The position numbers and the translations under genes are program-made. A stretch of 64,000 nt of DNA, taken from the NCBI GenBank assembly GCA_934757825.1, contig CAKVLP010000002.1, positions 1-64,000 on the forward strand, read 5' to 3'. The notes under the pieces are model-generated. The model saw only the letters and a list, made by a program, of their open reading frames with translations, had not been told where the DNA came from and searched no databases. Of this stretch, positions 7,969-16,681 are shown piece by piece. The first letter of the stretch is position 1; the number at the start of each line of letters is the position of its first letter. Origin of the DNA: an uncultured Clostridia bacterium. GTDB lineage: Bacteria; Bacillota; Clostridia; Christensenellales; UBA1242.

Positions 7969-9528
7969 ATGACACAAATAAAGACATTAAAAAACGAAGA
8001 TGAGGCAAGGCTAAATAGTTTTAAAAATGCCACATTTAATAAGTCTGAGTTTATCGACCTAAACCTGTTGTCGCTTATGGAAGAACTTACGCTGAAATAT
8101 GGCTGTGAAGTGGTGGCAGAAATTGACCGCAAAGGCAAAGTGCTTAATGTTAGAACTGGCAGTAAAGACAGCGCAAAGTTTAACGCAAGCGAGGTCGAAA
8201 ACGGGCTGTGCGGAGTAAGAGTGATTCACACACACCCCTTCGCGAGTTGCAAACTTAGCGATATGGACATATCCGCACTTAAAAACTGCCGACTTGATTG
8301 TATGTGCGCCATCAGTGTAAACGAGCACGGCGTGTACGATGCAGAGGTCGGGTTCTTTAACGGCGAAAAGGTGGAGAGAAAGTATCTTCCCAACGCTATG
8401 TATCTTAATAAATATGGGCTTATGGAACAAATTTATGAGTTTGACAAACTTATAAAAGAATCGAGTTTTGGGTTTAAAACAACCGACAATCAAGAGGTCG
8501 CAATTCTAGTAAAAGTCGACCTAAATGGAAGCAAAACCAACGAGCAAGATTTGGAGGAGTTAAAGTCGCTAGCAAGCACGGCGCATATAATAACAGCGGA
8601 CACGTTGCTTCAAAAAAAGGACAAGCCAGATGTGAGATATTTGCTAGGTGAAGGAAAACTAGAAGACCTTGTAAGGCTTGTGCAAATCAACAATGCAAGC
8701 ACAGTAATTTTCTACAACGAACTAAACGGCGCGAAGATAAAAAATCTTACACAAAAACTCAACTGCAAAGTAATTGATAGAAGTATGCTTATCCTTGATA
8801 TTTTTGCGGGGCGCGCACGCACGAGCGAGGGAAAGTTGCAAGTAGAATTAGCCCAACTTAAATATTCTAAGTCGAGGCTTAACGCATACGTAAATTCCGA
8901 CCGATTTGGTGGAGTTGGAATGAGGGGACCAGGAGAAACAAAACTTGAACTAAATAGACGTGTGGTTGAGGAAAATATCCTTAAAAAGACGCGTGCGCTT
9001 AACGAACTAAGAAGACAGCGCGAACTTAATAGAACGGAGAGAGTTAAAAATAAAAAACCGCTTGTTGCAATTGTGGGATACACAAACAGCGGCAAAAGTA
9101 CGCTTATGAACTTGCTTACAAAGGCGGACGTGTATGCCAAAAATGAACTTTTCGCTACCCTTGACACCACGACCAGAAACTTGTATCTGGACGGCAAACA
9201 ACTACTTCTAATCGACACGGTTGGGTTTATAAAAGATTTGCCTCACGAGTTTATCGAAGCATTTGGAAGCACGCTAGAAGAATGTAAGTACGCTGATGTT
9301 TTGCTAAACGTTGTCGACATTTCCGATCCAAACCACGCCGAACAAGAAAAAGTGACGCTTGACACTCTTAAAAAACTTGGTTGTGAGGGAAGGGTTGTCA
9401 CGGTGTACAATAAGATTGATAAGTTAAAAGGAGATATTGATAAAAAACCTAATGCGGTTTACATCTCGGCAAACGAAAAACTTGGCATTGACGAGTTGAA
9501 ACAAAAAATCCTTGAAAACATTGATTAA
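7969..9528 (+). CDS. hflX: GTPase HflX with N-terminal JAMM-like extension
   Basis: 519 aa. HflX is a ribosome-associated GTPase that splits stalled or heat-damaged 70S ribosomes and also helps dissociate subunits. The HflX N-domain and coiled coil precede the diagnostic GGVGMRGPGETKLELNRR block (~320-338). The G-domain has G1 GYTNSGKST (~370-378), G3 DTVG, G4 NKID and G5 SANE. The first ~180 residues are an extra domain with HTHP (87-90) and SxxD (97-100), matching a JAMM-type metal motif, and an upstream Glu at 51. I recall similar extensions in clostridial HflX. It is co-directional with the upstream membrane protein and ends at a strong terminator. Confidence 0.93.
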   Translation: MTQIKTLKNEDEARLNSFKNATFNKSEFIDLNLLSLMEELTLKYGCEVVAEIDRKGKVLNVRTGSKDSAKFNASEVENGLCGVRVIHTHPFASCKLSDMDISALKNCRLDCMCAISVNEHGVYDAEVGFFNGEKVERKYLPNAMYLNKYGLMEQIYEFDKLIKESSFGFKTTDNQEVAILVKVDLNGSKTNEQDLEELKSLASTAHIITADTLLQKKDKPDVRYLLGEGKLEDLVRLVQINNASTVIFYNELNGAKIKNLTQKLNCKVIDRSMLILDIFAGRARTSEGKLQVELAQLKYSKSRLNAYVNSDRFGGVGMRGPGETKLELNRRVVEENILKKTRALNELRRQRELNRTERVKNKKPLVAIVGYTNSGKSTLMNLLTKADVYAKNELFATLDTTTRNLYLDGKQLLLIDTVGFIKDLPHEFIEAFGSTLEECKYADVLLNVVDISDPNHAEQEKVTLDTLKKLGCEGRVVTVYNKIDKLKGDIDKKPNAVYISANEKLGIDELKQKILENID

Positions 9529-9530
9529 CG

Positions 9531-9565
9531 AAAAAAATGTGTTATCTTTTTGTAACACATTTTTT
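9531..9565 (+). terminator. Terminator of hflX
   Basis: AAATGTGTTA / TAACACATTT forms a stem followed by T residues, immediately after the hflX stop. Confidence 0.88.
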
Positions 9566-9635
9566 GTTTCCCTACATACTATGGGGTAGAAAGCATCTAC
9601 AATATGCTTTTAAATTTAACAGGAGGGAAAATCAT

Positions 9636-9842
9636 ATGTTTTTCGGAATGAACAATGGATTTAATGGCGGTTGCAATAAAGGGTACGAGGGTCAAAAAGG
9701 CTGTGGTTGCATCGACACTTGCACACTTCTTTTAATCTTATTGCTTTGCAACTGTGGCGGATTCGGTGGCGAAGGCAACGGCTGTGATTGTTGCTGGTAC
9801 ATAATCCTTATCCTTTTACTTCTAGGCTGCTGCTGTAAATAA
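9636..9842 (+). CDS. Small cysteine/glycine-rich hydrophobic protein
   Basis: 68 aa. The frame is open from 9537, but that overlaps the hflX terminator. AGGAGGG (about 9620-9626) supports ATG 9636. The protein has 12 cysteines, a Gly/Asn-rich N-terminus, and two short Leu/Ile-rich hydrophobic stretches (TLLLILLLC and WYIILILLLLG). It ends in GCCCK. Similar tiny Cys-rich membrane proteins occur in Clostridia, often loosely annotated as high-cysteine proteins. Function is unknown; a role in spore or envelope structure or metal/redox binding is only a guess. It has its own terminator downstream. Confidence 0.72.
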   Translation: MFFGMNNGFNGGCNKGYEGQKGCGCIDTCTLLLILLLCNCGGFGGEGNGCDCCWYIILILLLLGCCCK

Positions 9843-9875
9843 GGTCGTTAATTAAATCCACATAAAATTTGTATG

Positions 9876-9909
9876 TCGTAGTAGCAAATTTTGTTACTAC
9901 GATTTTTTT
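9876..9909 (+). terminator. Terminator after the Cys-rich small gene
   Basis: TCGTAGTA (9876-9883) pairs with TACTACGA (9895-9902), followed by a T run. The rest of the 9910-10063 gap is A/T-rich with no gene that I can support. Confidence 0.82.
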
Positions 9910-10063
9910 AAAGAGTTTTTTTTGTTTTTTGCATAATTTCCATTTTTTGGAAAATACTAGGTGTATAAAAATTGCAGTTGTCAAGGTGTTCGGCTTGTCC
10001 AAATTTAAGCGTTTTTATACTATTCTATAGCCCAATAAATTCCGAATATATTGTTATATTTTG

Positions 10064-10093
10064 TTGACAAGTTGGGGCTTAATAGTGTAAACT
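10064..10093 (+). promoter_or_regulatory. Promoter of the 1189-aa surface protein
   Basis: A perfect -35 TTGACA (10064-10069) and -10 TAAACT (10088-10093) are separated by 18 bp. The TSS is near 10100. A GAGGAG sits unusually far (about 12 nt) from the ATG at 10131. Confidence 0.65.
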
Positions 10094-10130
10094 AATTGCG
10101 ATTTAAAATTACGAGGAGAATATTTACTTT

Positions 10131-13100
10131 ATGAAAGGCAAAAAAATTATTGTATCAGCATTAGCAGCAACTATGGTCGCAGCTCCAGTAGCTACTTTGG
10201 GTGGTGTGGCTAAAAATGTATATGCTGAGGACAGCAGTACAGAAAATAATTATACTGTTTTGGGCCCAGAACTTTCCATCGTTAGAAGTAGTTATAAGGC
10301 TACTGCCGACAAAGGTGACGTTATCACTGTTCCTGAGTACAGCGCCGAATCAGGCGTAAAGTGCGATGTGACTGTTGTTGACCCACTTGGTAAAGAAGTT
10401 ACGCTTGGTGGCACAAAGACTGATGGCACACCTCTTGGCGCAAGAGAATTTGAAGCAAAAATTGCTGGTGTTTATACCTACAAGTTTAATGCTTACAAGG
10501 TGACTGCCGGCGAGCAATCTTCTGTTGCTACAACATACGAACTTACTCTTACAGTTAAGGGCGACACAGGTTCTATCGAAATCCCTGAAAACTCTTACTT
10601 TGTAATCCCATCTGAGTTTAAGACTGGTTCGAAACTTACTGTTCCTGTTCCTACTTGCTTCGCAAACGACACAGAAGTTAAGTTTGATTCCGCTCAGACC
10701 GAAGGGGAGGCTAAAATTGTTGCTTACCTTAACGACGAGGAAATGACATTCGTTCCTGCTGTTGCTGGAGACGACGCAAAAGCCGAGAACAAGGCTCACT
10801 TTGAAAAGACCGTTGCAACTGCTGGTAGTTACAAATTGGTTTACAAATTGATCTACAAAAACGAGGAAGTTGCTGTAAGTAGTTCGAAGACAATCAAAGT
10901 TAAAGACACTTTGAGCGCTACAAAACTTTACGCAAACTACGCTAAGACCCCAAGCAAAACTGCTGAGGCTGGTGTAAAATACGACCTTGTTGACCTAAAC
11001 GTTTCGTTGACTGAGAATAGCACAAATTATGTTGACGCATTCACAAGTATCACAGTTAAACACATTGAGACTGGCGAAATGATGGTTGTTGATTATGAAA
11101 ATATGTCATTTGTTCCTAAGTACACCGGAAACTATTTCGTAACTTACAAGGCTATGATTCCATCGCTTGGACTAGAATCTGACGAACTTAGATACAACAT
11201 TGTTAACGTTCAAGATACAACTCAACCAGTATTATACCTTACTGGTGATTACTATTTGGACGCTTCAACAGGCAAAACCTACAACAAAACTTTCGGATAC
11301 TATGACGCAACCGAAAATAAATACTACACCAACGCTGACAAAACAACTGAGGTTACTGGCGTAGAAGAGATTACTGATAAGGATATGGCCGATGTTTACG
11401 ATATTATCGGAAACCGCGAGCATTATGTAAGATCGTACTACGAACTTGGCGCAGACGGCAAAGTTAATGTTTATCTTCCAGCCGCTTATGTTAGAGACGA
11501 TTACCGCAAAGCAAACGAAATTACCGTTTCGAGAGAATTGTATGTAAGCACAACTATCGACGATCAACACAAACTTACTTTGGTTAAGACTGACGACAGC
11601 GAAAATCCTGCTTACAACGAAGTAGCAAAATACACATTCGATACAAACGGCAAGTATGGCGTAGGCACATACACTGTTAGATATATTATCCAAGATAAGG
11701 ATAATACACCATTGACAAGCGACTTTACAATCGTTATTAGAAAGAATGGTAGCATTGTAGAGGATAGCACAACTCATAAGAAAAATGTTCCTACTTTGAC
11801 ATTCACTTATGACGAAGAATCGGCTAAAACAACCGATACTATCACATTCGCAGTTCCTACTGCAACCGATAACTACGATACAAACCTTGATACAAATGTT
11901 TACTACTCATTTGATACCGAATTGAATGCTGGAAACATTTTGGAAAAGATCGCAAACGGCGAAGCAGTTAGACTTCTAAATGCTGACAAAAACGACGACG
12001 GCAAATTTGAAATTGATCTAGAAAAAGTACTTCCAAGTACAACTCCTCAATTTATGTATATTGCGGCACTTTCTAGAAACTCTTACAACAGCGACGTTGT
12101 AGAACTTAGTCGTAACTTTATCGTTAAGAAAGTAAAACTTGTTGGCGGAAACAATGATACTGTTGCTCCTACTTACACAACAAGGACTTGGGATCAAATC
12201 AGACCAGAACTTGAAGGCACATCTGGCAAGACTTTGAACGATCAGGGTTATGTGACCGGCACAAACAAAGCATTGTTTGATCAAGACGATGTAATTACAA
12301 TTCCATCATTTACTTTCGTTGAAGACGATAGCGAAATGGAATTTAAGATTAGAGTAAGTTATATGCTTAACGGCGAACAAGTAGTAGTTGACGCTCTTGA
12401 AAACGGCTTCAATCACGAAGTTACTGAGAGTGCAGGTAAGTTTACTCACGTTATCAGTGGCGCTACTTTCAAAGCAAACTATGCAAAACTTTACACTGTT
12501 ACAATTATCGCAATCGACTCAAATGAAAACACATCTTTGGTTTCGTTTGGTGTTAGAGTAAACGATACAAAACCTCCTGTTGTTCAGGTTGTTAACAAAG
12601 ATAAGTTCAGCAAAGACGCCGAAGTAGGCAACGTGTTTAAGATTCCTACACCAGACATCATTGATGATGGCGAAGTTGATGGCGATGGAACATGGAGTTG
12701 GAGCGTAAAATGGCCTAATGGGAAGGTATTTAATTACACTTCTTACACAAAACAATTTACTCCTACCGAAATCGGAACTTATACAATCACTTACAAGGGT
12801 AAAGACAAAAATGGTCTTGCTACCGAGTCTAACGAATACCTTCTAAATGTTGTTGCTACTGAAAAACCAGAAATCACTTACAACAAAGTTATGCCTTCTT
12901 ACGACATTGAGTGGGATAAGAATGCTGAAACGCAAGCAAAAGTAAAAATCCCTACTGTATCGGCTAAGGACAAATACTACAATGGACAAATTATTGTTGA
13001 CGCTCCAAAGGTTGTTGACGGCAAGGGCGACGATGTTACACTAGAACTAAGTGAAGATGGACAATGGTACGAATTTGTTCCTAAAACACAAGGTAAATAC

Positions 13101-13700
13101 ACCGTAACATATACTGCTAATGGTCATTGGCTAAGCAATTCTAAGTCGTTTACACTTAACATCGGTGACACTGAGGCTCCAACACTTGTTTGGAACGATA
13201 AGGACGCTGACTTAAAGCAAACCGCAGAAATAGGCGATACTTGGACATTTAAGTTTGATATGATCAATGTAGAAGACAACAAAGACGAGATGAGCACAAT
13301 TATCAGCAATATTCTTAAAGATGGCGTTACTTCTACAAGCCTTGACAACTTGAAAAAATATGCTACTATCACAATGACAAAAGATAGCGAGACAGTTGAT
13401 TATGAAATTGCTGACAATGGATTAAAATATACTTTCAATTCATCTGGCGATTACAAATTCACAATCAAGTTGATTGACGAGGCTGGCAACTCTTCTGATA
13501 CAGAGTACAGTTATACAATCACTGTTAAAGAACCTGAAAAAACTAATGAAAACAAAAACACAAATGCTGTTGGAACAGTTTTGATAGTACTATCTGTTGT
13601 TATTTTGGCTGGCGTAGTTTCTTACTTTGTTATCACTACTAAAAAAGTTGATAAAAAAGCAGTTGAAGCAAAAGGCAAAAAGAAAAAAGATAACAAATAA
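10131..13700 (+). CDS. Large secreted, membrane-anchored surface protein with Ig-like repeats
   Basis: 1189 aa. The N-terminal signal peptide (basic KGKK, Ala-rich core, cleavage likely after VYA at residue 32) shows export. The body is a string of beta-sandwich, Ig-like segments. At least three begin with a DTxxPxx motif: DTTQPV near residue 361, DTKPPV near 812 and DTEAPT near 1012. The last two share a downstream AEVG/AEIG pattern, and segments end in GTYTITYKGKDKNG-like strands. The C-terminus is a single transmembrane helix (VLIVLSVVILAGVVSYFV) followed by a Lys-rich tail (KGKKKKDNK). No LPXTG motif is visible, so anchoring is by membrane and not by sortase. It has its own promoter and terminator. 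Role: probably a cell-surface stalk or adhesin. Confidence 0.87.
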   Translation: MKGKKIIVSALAATMVAAPVATLGGVAKNVYAEDSSTENNYTVLGPELSIVRSSYKATADKGDVITVPEYSAESGVKCDVTVVDPLGKEVTLGGTKTDGTPLGAREFEAKIAGVYTYKFNAYKVTAGEQSSVATTYELTLTVKGDTGSIEIPENSYFVIPSEFKTGSKLTVPVPTCFANDTEVKFDSAQTEGEAKIVAYLNDEEMTFVPAVAGDDAKAENKAHFEKTVATAGSYKLVYKLIYKNEEVAVSSSKTIKVKDTLSATKLYANYAKTPSKTAEAGVKYDLVDLNVSLTENSTNYVDAFTSITVKHIETGEMMVVDYENMSFVPKYTGNYFVTYKAMIPSLGLESDELRYNIVNVQDTTQPVLYLTGDYYLDASTGKTYNKTFGYYDATENKYYTNADKTTEVTGVEEITDKDMADVYDIIGNREHYVRSYYELGADGKVNVYLPAAYVRDDYRKANEITVSRELYVSTTIDDQHKLTLVKTDDSENPAYNEVAKYTFDTNGKYGVGTYTVRYIIQDKDNTPLTSDFTIVIRKNGSIVEDSTTHKKNVPTLTFTYDEESAKTTDTITFAVPTATDNYDTNLDTNVYYSFDTELNAGNILEKIANGEAVRLLNADKNDDGKFEIDLEKVLPSTTPQFMYIAALSRNSYNSDVVELSRNFIVKKVKLVGGNNDTVAPTYTTRTWDQIRPELEGTSGKTLNDQGYVTGTNKALFDQDDVITIPSFTFVEDDSEMEFKIRVSYMLNGEQVVVDALENGFNHEVTESAGKFTHVISGATFKANYAKLYTVTIIAIDSNENTSLVSFGVRVNDTKPPVVQVVNKDKFSKDAEVGNVFKIPTPDIIDDGEVDGDGTWSWSVKWPNGKVFNYTSYTKQFTPTEIGTYTITYKGKDKNGLATESNEYLLNVVATEKPEITYNKVMPSYDIEWDKNAETQAKVKIPTVSAKDKYYNGQIIVDAPKVVDGKGDDVTLELSEDGQWYEFVPKTQGKYTVTYTANGHWLSNSKSFTLNIGDTEAPTLVWNDKDADLKQTAEIGDTWTFKFDMINVEDNKDEMSTIISNILKDGVTSTSLDNLKKYATITMTKDSETVDYEIADNGLKYTFNSSGDYKFTIKLIDEAGNSSDTEYSYTITVKEPEKTNENKNTNAVGTVLIVLSVVILAGVVSYFVITTKKVDKKAVEAKGKKKKDNK

Positions 13701-13717
13701 TCATAAGTAAATATTTA

Positions 13718-13754
13718 AAATACACTTGAAACTTATATCAAGTGTATTTTTTTT
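13718..13754 (+). terminator. Terminator of the surface protein gene
   Basis: AAATACACTTGA / TCAAGTGTATTT forms a strong stem followed by T residues. Confidence 0.9.
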
Positions 13755-13840
13755 GTTTGCAATCGAAAGAAATTAAATAATATCCGCTTTAAAAACGCAT
13801 ATATGTGATACATTTTTTATGTTTTTAAACAACATTTTCT

Positions 13841-13870
13841 TTGCTAAAAAATGGTGTTATGTGTTAAAAT
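13841..13870 (+). promoter_or_regulatory. Promoter of the two-gene operon upstream of uvrB
   Basis: TTGCTA (13841-13846), an 18-bp spacer and TAAAAT (13865-13870) end 20 bp before the ATG at 13891. Confidence 0.55.
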
Positions 13871-13890
13871 AATCATAAGGGAAAATAGTT

Positions 13891-14238
13891 ATGTTAGATA
13901 AATCAAGCGCTAAAATTATCAATAAACTAAAACGTGTTTGTCCAAACGGCTACAAAGTCTTCGAACTAGACGAACTTTCGCAAGTGATGCAGTTAAAGGA
14001 AGACGAGTTGAAGACCAGCCTCAAATACCTTAAAGACAACGAGTTTTTGGACATTAAATACACCGACGAAGATGTGATTTGCCTTAGCCTTCTTCCAAAA
14101 GCAAAAGTGGAAGAAGAAGTGCAGGTTGATAAGGGGTATTCGATAAAAACCATACTAAAAGTTATGTTGTGGTCGGGTATTTTTAGCGGAATTATGGCGT
14201 TTTTAGGGTCGTGCGTGGCGCGATTGATTATTAAGTGA
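13891..14238 (+). CDS. Small protein: helix-turn-helix-like domain plus C-terminal membrane helix
   Basis: 115 aa. The first ~75 residues form a compact helical region resembling a winged helix (SSAKIINKLKRVC, then ELSQVMQLKEDELKTSLKYL and a DNEFLDIKYTD wing). The C-terminal ~25 residues form a membrane helix (MLWSGIFSGIMAFLGSCVARLII). No catalytic motif is seen. The following gene has the same layout and starts 7 bp after this stop, so they look like a duplicated operon pair. Function unknown; membrane-tethered regulator or scaffold are options. Confidence 0.75.
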   Translation: MLDKSSAKIINKLKRVCPNGYKVFELDELSQVMQLKEDELKTSLKYLKDNEFLDIKYTDEDVICLSLLPKAKVEEEVQVDKGYSIKTILKVMLWSGIFSGIMAFLGSCVARLIIK

Positions 14239-14245
14239 GGTAAGT

Positions 14246-14605
14246 ATGCTAAATAGTAAAGAAAAACTTGCTATGACCTATATTTTCAACAAATGTGATG
14301 GCAAAGAGTCGGTTTTGATTACGCCTGAGGAACTGCTTAATTTCCTTAACTCGAAATACGATTTGTCGATTGTTGATGTGGGCGAAATAGTAAATGCGCT
14401 TGTGCTTGAGAACTACATAACTATGATTTTGTCCGATAAAAAGGGCAAGCCAATATACTGCATAAGCCTTGAAAAGAAGGGCGAAAGTTTTGTTCGCGAC
14501 CTTGCCAACAACAAGAAAAAAATAACCCTGCTTATAACAAGAACGGTGTTGCTTGCGATACTATCGTTTGCAGTGGGTATGATTTTGCGGGCAATATTCA
14601 AATAG
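14246..14605 (+). CDS. Small protein: helix-turn-helix-like domain plus C-terminal membrane helix (second of pair)
   Basis: 119 aa. The N-terminal helical/winged region (EKLAMTYIFNKC, then TPEELLNFLNSKYDLS, IVNALVLENYITMILSDKKG and YCISLEKKGESFV) is followed by a membrane helix (LLITRTVLLAILSFAVGMIL). GAGG just before ATG 14246 overlaps the upstream stop, consistent with coupled translation. The wing-like strand and the phrase LEKKGESFV recall winged-helix proteins in which a C-terminal helix follows the wing. No function is assigned. Confidence 0.75.
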   Translation: MLNSKEKLAMTYIFNKCDGKESVLITPEELLNFLNSKYDLSIVDVGEIVNALVLENYITMILSDKKGKPIYCISLEKKGESFVRDLANNKKKITLLITRTVLLAILSFAVGMILRAIFK

Positions 14606-14654
14606 AACAAATGTTTGAAAATGCAACAATAAATGCTAGTAATTTAATAATATA

Positions 14655-14665
14655 TGTGATATAAT
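14655..14665 (+). promoter_or_regulatory. Extended -10 promoter candidate for uvrBA
   Basis: TGTGATATAAT (14655-14665) is an extended -10 element. The expected TSS (~14672) falls inside the 5' arm of the following terminator hairpin. I see no clear LexA/SOS box. Confidence 0.5.
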
Positions 14666-14666
14666 A

Positions 14667-14695
14667 AACTATACATTGTGCGATGTATAGTTTTT
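14667..14695 (+). terminator. Intrinsic terminator upstream of uvrB
   Basis: AACTATACAT (14667-14676) / ATGTATAGTT (14683-14692) forms a 10-bp stem, then T residues. It would end the upstream two-gene operon. Confidence 0.8.
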
Positions 14696-14725
14696 GTTAT
14701 TTTGATGTACAATTAAAGGGAATTT

Positions 14726-16678
14726 ATGGATAAATTTAAACTTGTATCAGAACACAAGCCAACGGGAGACCAGCCAAAAGCGATTGCGGGGCTGGTTGAG
14801 GGTATTAACGACGGACTTAGATTTCAGACCCTTTTGGGCGTTACTGGAAGCGGTAAAACCTTCACGATGGCTAATGTTATAAACCAAATCAATAGACCAG
14901 CGCTTGTGATTGCTCACAACAAAACACTTGCTGCTCAACTTTGCAACGAGTTTAGGGAGTTGTTTCCGGAAAACCGTGTTGAGTATTTTGTGAGTTATTA
15001 CGACTACTATCAGCCCGAGGCTTACATTGTTTCGTCCGACACCTATATCGAAAAGGATATGAGCATAAACGACGAGATAGATAAGTTGAGGCATAGTGCA
15101 ACGTGTTCGCTGTTTGAGAGGCGCGACGTAATCGTCGTAGCGAGCGTTTCGTGTATCTATGGACTTGGTGCACCAGAAAACTATTCAAGTATGTGTCTGT
15201 CACTTAGACCGGGCGATGTTGTGGATAAAAACGCAATAATGCGAAAACTTGTAGAACTTCAATACGACCGAAACAATATTGACTTTAAGCGTGGCACATT
15301 TAGGAGCAAGGGCGACGTGCTTGACGTTATACCAGCGTCTAGTAGCGAGGTTGCGCTTAGGATTGAGTTTTTTGGCGACGAAATCGACGAGATAAGCGAA
15401 ATTGAAGTGCTTACTGGCAGAAAAATAAACACCTTAAATCATATGTTTTTGTTGCCCGCAACACACTATATTATTGGTCAAAGTAAGATTGACGACGTAT
15501 TGAGCGAAATAAGACACGACATGGAAATACGCGTCAAGGAGTTTGAGGAACAAGGCAAACTTATTGAGGCTCAGAGAATACGCGAGCGCGTGCAATACGA
15601 CCTTGAAATGATGCAAGAAGTAGGCTATTGCAACGGCATTGAAAACTATTCAAGGTATTTTGACGGGCGCAAAATCGGCGAGGCTCCTTATACACTTATT
15701 GATTATTTCCCTAAGGACTTTGTGGTGTTTATCGACGAGAGCCACATCACGCTTCCGCAGATTAGGGGAATGTTTGCGGGTGACTTTGCAAGGAAAACCA
15801 ACCTTGTAGATTACGGGTTTAGATTGCCGGCTGCGTACGACAACCGTCCTCTTAATTTTGACGAGTTTTTAAGTAAGATTGGGCAGGCGGTTTTCGTTTC
15901 GGCGACACCTGGCGAGTTTGAAATGAAAAACTCTGATAATGTTGTGGAGCAGATTATAAGACCTACGGGACTACTTGACCCGCTTGTGGAAATTAGAAAA
16001 GCGACGGGACAGGTGGACGACGTAATAGGCGAAATTCACAAAACGATAGAAAATGACGGGCGTGTGCTCATAACCACGCTTACTAAAAAAATGGCAGAAA
16101 GTCTTACTGGCTATTTACAAGAGCAAGGATTTAAAGTAAAATATCTTCACTCAGATATTGACACTCTTGATAGGGTTACTATCATAAACGAACTCCGCGC
16201 TAAGGTGTTTGATGTACTTATTGGCATAAACCTACTTAGAGAGGGGCTTGATATTCCAGAAGTAAAACTTGTAGCAATATTGGACGCCGATAAAGAGGGA
16301 TTTTTAAGAAGCGAGTGGGCACTTATCCAGACTATTGGAAGAGCATCGCGTAATAGTGAAAGTAAGGTTATACTTTATGCAGATGTTATGACAGATAGCA
16401 TAAAACGCGCTGTAAGTGAGACAGCAAGAAGACGCGAAATTCAGATGAAATACAACGAAAAGTACCACATTTTGCCAAAAACCATAGTGAAACCTATCAA
16501 AAACACCCTAGAAATTACCAAAAAAGCCAAGAACGGCAAGAAAAAGAACAAAAAAGAAATTGTTAAAGAAATTGACGCTCTTTACGCTCTTATGAAACAA
16601 GCCAGCGCAAATCTTGACTTTGAAACGGCTATAAAACTTCGTGACGAAATCAAAGAATTGAAAAATGATAAGGATTAA
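14726..16678 (+). CDS. uvrB: Excinuclease ABC subunit B
   Basis: 650 aa, full length for UvrB, the helicase-fold subunit that UvrA loads onto damaged DNA and that recruits UvrC. Motifs visible: Walker A GVTGSGKTF (38-46), the damage-verification beta-hairpin region SYYDYYQPEAY (90-100), DESH (~336), SATPGEFE, HSDIDTLDR, GINLLREGLDIPEVKLVAIL-type motif V and QTIGRASRN (motif VI). A C-terminal UVR domain is present (DFETAIKLRDEIKEL). Start ATG 14726 follows AAAGGGA. It is 3 bp upstream of uvrA, forming a uvrBA operon. Confidence 0.98.
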   Translation: MDKFKLVSEHKPTGDQPKAIAGLVEGINDGLRFQTLLGVTGSGKTFTMANVINQINRPALVIAHNKTLAAQLCNEFRELFPENRVEYFVSYYDYYQPEAYIVSSDTYIEKDMSINDEIDKLRHSATCSLFERRDVIVVASVSCIYGLGAPENYSSMCLSLRPGDVVDKNAIMRKLVELQYDRNNIDFKRGTFRSKGDVLDVIPASSSEVALRIEFFGDEIDEISEIEVLTGRKINTLNHMFLLPATHYIIGQSKIDDVLSEIRHDMEIRVKEFEEQGKLIEAQRIRERVQYDLEMMQEVGYCNGIENYSRYFDGRKIGEAPYTLIDYFPKDFVVFIDESHITLPQIRGMFAGDFARKTNLVDYGFRLPAAYDNRPLNFDEFLSKIGQAVFVSATPGEFEMKNSDNVVEQIIRPTGLLDPLVEIRKATGQVDDVIGEIHKTIENDGRVLITTLTKKMAESLTGYLQEQGFKVKYLHSDIDTLDRVTIINELRAKVFDVLIGINLLREGLDIPEVKLVAILDADKEGFLRSEWALIQTIGRASRNSESKVILYADVMTDSIKRAVSETARRREIQMKYNEKYHILPKTIVKPIKNTLEITKKAKNGKKKNKKEIVKEIDALYALMKQASANLDFETAIKLRDEIKELKNDKD

Positions 16679-16681
16679 AAT

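Noticed and set aside
8712..9218. 168-aa minus-strand ORF opposite hflX
   Set aside because: Antisense shadow of a well-defined gene with conserved motifs; no independent start signal.
9537..9635. Longer form of the Cys-rich small protein from ATG 9537
   Set aside because: It would overlap the hflX terminator. The strong AGGAGGG before ATG 9636 and the change in composition support the shorter protein.
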